Assembly: GCF_013155395.1 (NCBI RefSeq)
Contig: NZ_JABJWC010000039.1
Span: 1-35,321 of the forward strand
Direction: 5' to 3'
Length of the DNA stretch: 35,321 nucleotides
Source: Komagataeibacter melomenusus
GTDB taxonomy: Bacteria > Pseudomonadota > Alphaproteobacteria > Acetobacterales > Acetobacteraceae
The position numbers and the translations under genes were made by a program. Below the pieces are notes generated by a model. It searched no databases. It worked only from the letters and a program-made list of their open reading frames with translations, and was not told the origin of the DNA. Below, one piece after another: positions 35,041 to 35,321 of this stretch (its first letter is position 1; every line of letters starts with the position of its first letter).

Positions 35041-35071
35041 GATAAAAATCGTTAATAACCCGATTTTTATC
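35041..35071. terminator. Second AT-rich hairpin, possible bidirectional terminator
   Basis: GATAAAAATCG (35041-35051) pairs perfectly with CGATTTTTATC (35061-35071), loop TTAATAACC. It follows directly on the first terminator. The stem holds the A/T runs itself, so it could stop transcription from either side. Confidence 0.5.
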
Positions 35072-35196
35072 CTACATTCAAATTTTTACACTTATAATAA
35101 ATCCTTAATTTATAAAAACATGTATGAATTTGGATAAAATTAACATATTTTTATATTTGTTATGCAAATTTATTATGATGTATCAGGACCATATTA
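35072..35196. other. Very AT-rich spacer before the insertion sequence
   Basis: About 125 bases of strongly AT-rich sequence, unlike the GC-rich rest of the window. There is no reading frame of note. An IS end begins at its right side. Nothing else recognised. Confidence 0.5.
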
Positions 35197-35321
35197 GGGC
35201 CTGTTAGATCTTGAATTTCTTCCCATATTGTAGGGATGGAAGAAGGAGACAGAACAGGCACCTTTACGGACGAGACATGGGCGATCTGGGAACCTCTGAT
35301 TGAGGAGGTTCGCCCGAGGGG
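35197..35321 (+). mobile_element. Left end of an IS5-family insertion sequence (cut by window edge)
   Basis: The sequence GGGCCTGTTAGATCTTGAAT starting at about 35197, preceded by TTA (compatible with a TNA target duplication), looks like the terminal inverted repeat of an IS5-family element. The transposase start follows 39 bases later. The exact IS group (IS1031- or IS427-like) cannot be set because the rest is outside the window. Confidence 0.7.
35236..35321 (+). CDS. IS5-family transposase, N-terminal fragment (cut by window edge)
   Basis: The visible 28 codons read MEEGDRTGTFTDETWAIWEP and then LIEEVRPRG. This matches the usual N-terminus of IS5-type transposases in acetic acid bacteria ('.. 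FTDE.W..l.pLI...rPRG'), part of the DUF4096-like helix. AGGG lies just before the ATG. The DDE catalytic domain is outside the window. Confidence 0.8.
   Translation, partial: MEEGDRTGTFTDETWAIWEPLIEEVRPR

Overview
The window looks like chromosomal DNA from an acetic acid bacterium, most likely Komagataeibacter or a close relative (Acetobacteraceae). The genus is inferred, not proven. Support comes from the high-GC coding style, the Pro/Ala-rich tonB-exbB pair, an aerobic-type cobalamin cluster, a tandem pdeA-dgc pair like the c-di-GMP operons that control cellulose synthesis in this group, an IS5-family transposase start at the right edge, and a repeated double-hairpin element in the intergenic gaps.

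Left part (1-12.3 kb). A minus-strand tonB-exbB pair sits at the left edge, with exbB cut by the window. It is followed by a compact three-gene minus-strand unit: an atypical tyrosine recombinase, a protein with a YubB/Api92-like C-terminus, and a ScpA-like condensin subunit. Adenine deaminase lies just upstream of that unit. A TPP riboswitch precedes thiC. Then come a small hypothetical gene, ilvE, an NfsA-like nitroreductase, an AcuI/YhdH-type reductase, and the small cobalt-transport subunit cbtB with no visible cbtA.

Cobalamin region (12.4-27.8 kb). A degenerate CobC-like phosphatase precedes a cobalamin riboswitch. The riboswitch heads a tightly coupled operon: DUF1636 protein, cobW, cobN, cobG, cobH, cobI and cobJ, with four-base ATGA overlaps from cobN onward. 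A second block holds cobK (minus strand) divergent from cobL-cobE-cobM. A third holds cbiD (minus strand) divergent from cobB. The set includes the oxygen-dependent CobG and the CobN chelatase subunit. CbiD, usually linked to the anaerobic route, is present, and no cobF is seen. An AT-rich orphan gene with a palindromic operator-like site sits between cobM and cbiD, bracketed by two inverted copies of the repeat element.

Right part (27.8-35.3 kb). A DUF6881-like gene with a probable TTG start is followed by a Fur-like palindrome and feoA-feoB plus a Cys-rich membrane protein for ferrous iron uptake. Next is a two-gene c-di-GMP module: a heme-PAS/GAF/GGDEF/EAL phosphodiesterase and a flavin-type-PAS/GGDEF/EAL protein whose EAL domain is degenerate. 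The window ends in an AT-rich gap with two hairpins, then the left end of an IS5-family element.

The strongest leads are the recombinase/YubB-like/ScpA trio, the repeat family and the gene cassette it brackets, the phosphatase lacking its catalytic residues, the CobG-CbiD combination, and the oxygen- and redox-sensing c-di-GMP pair.
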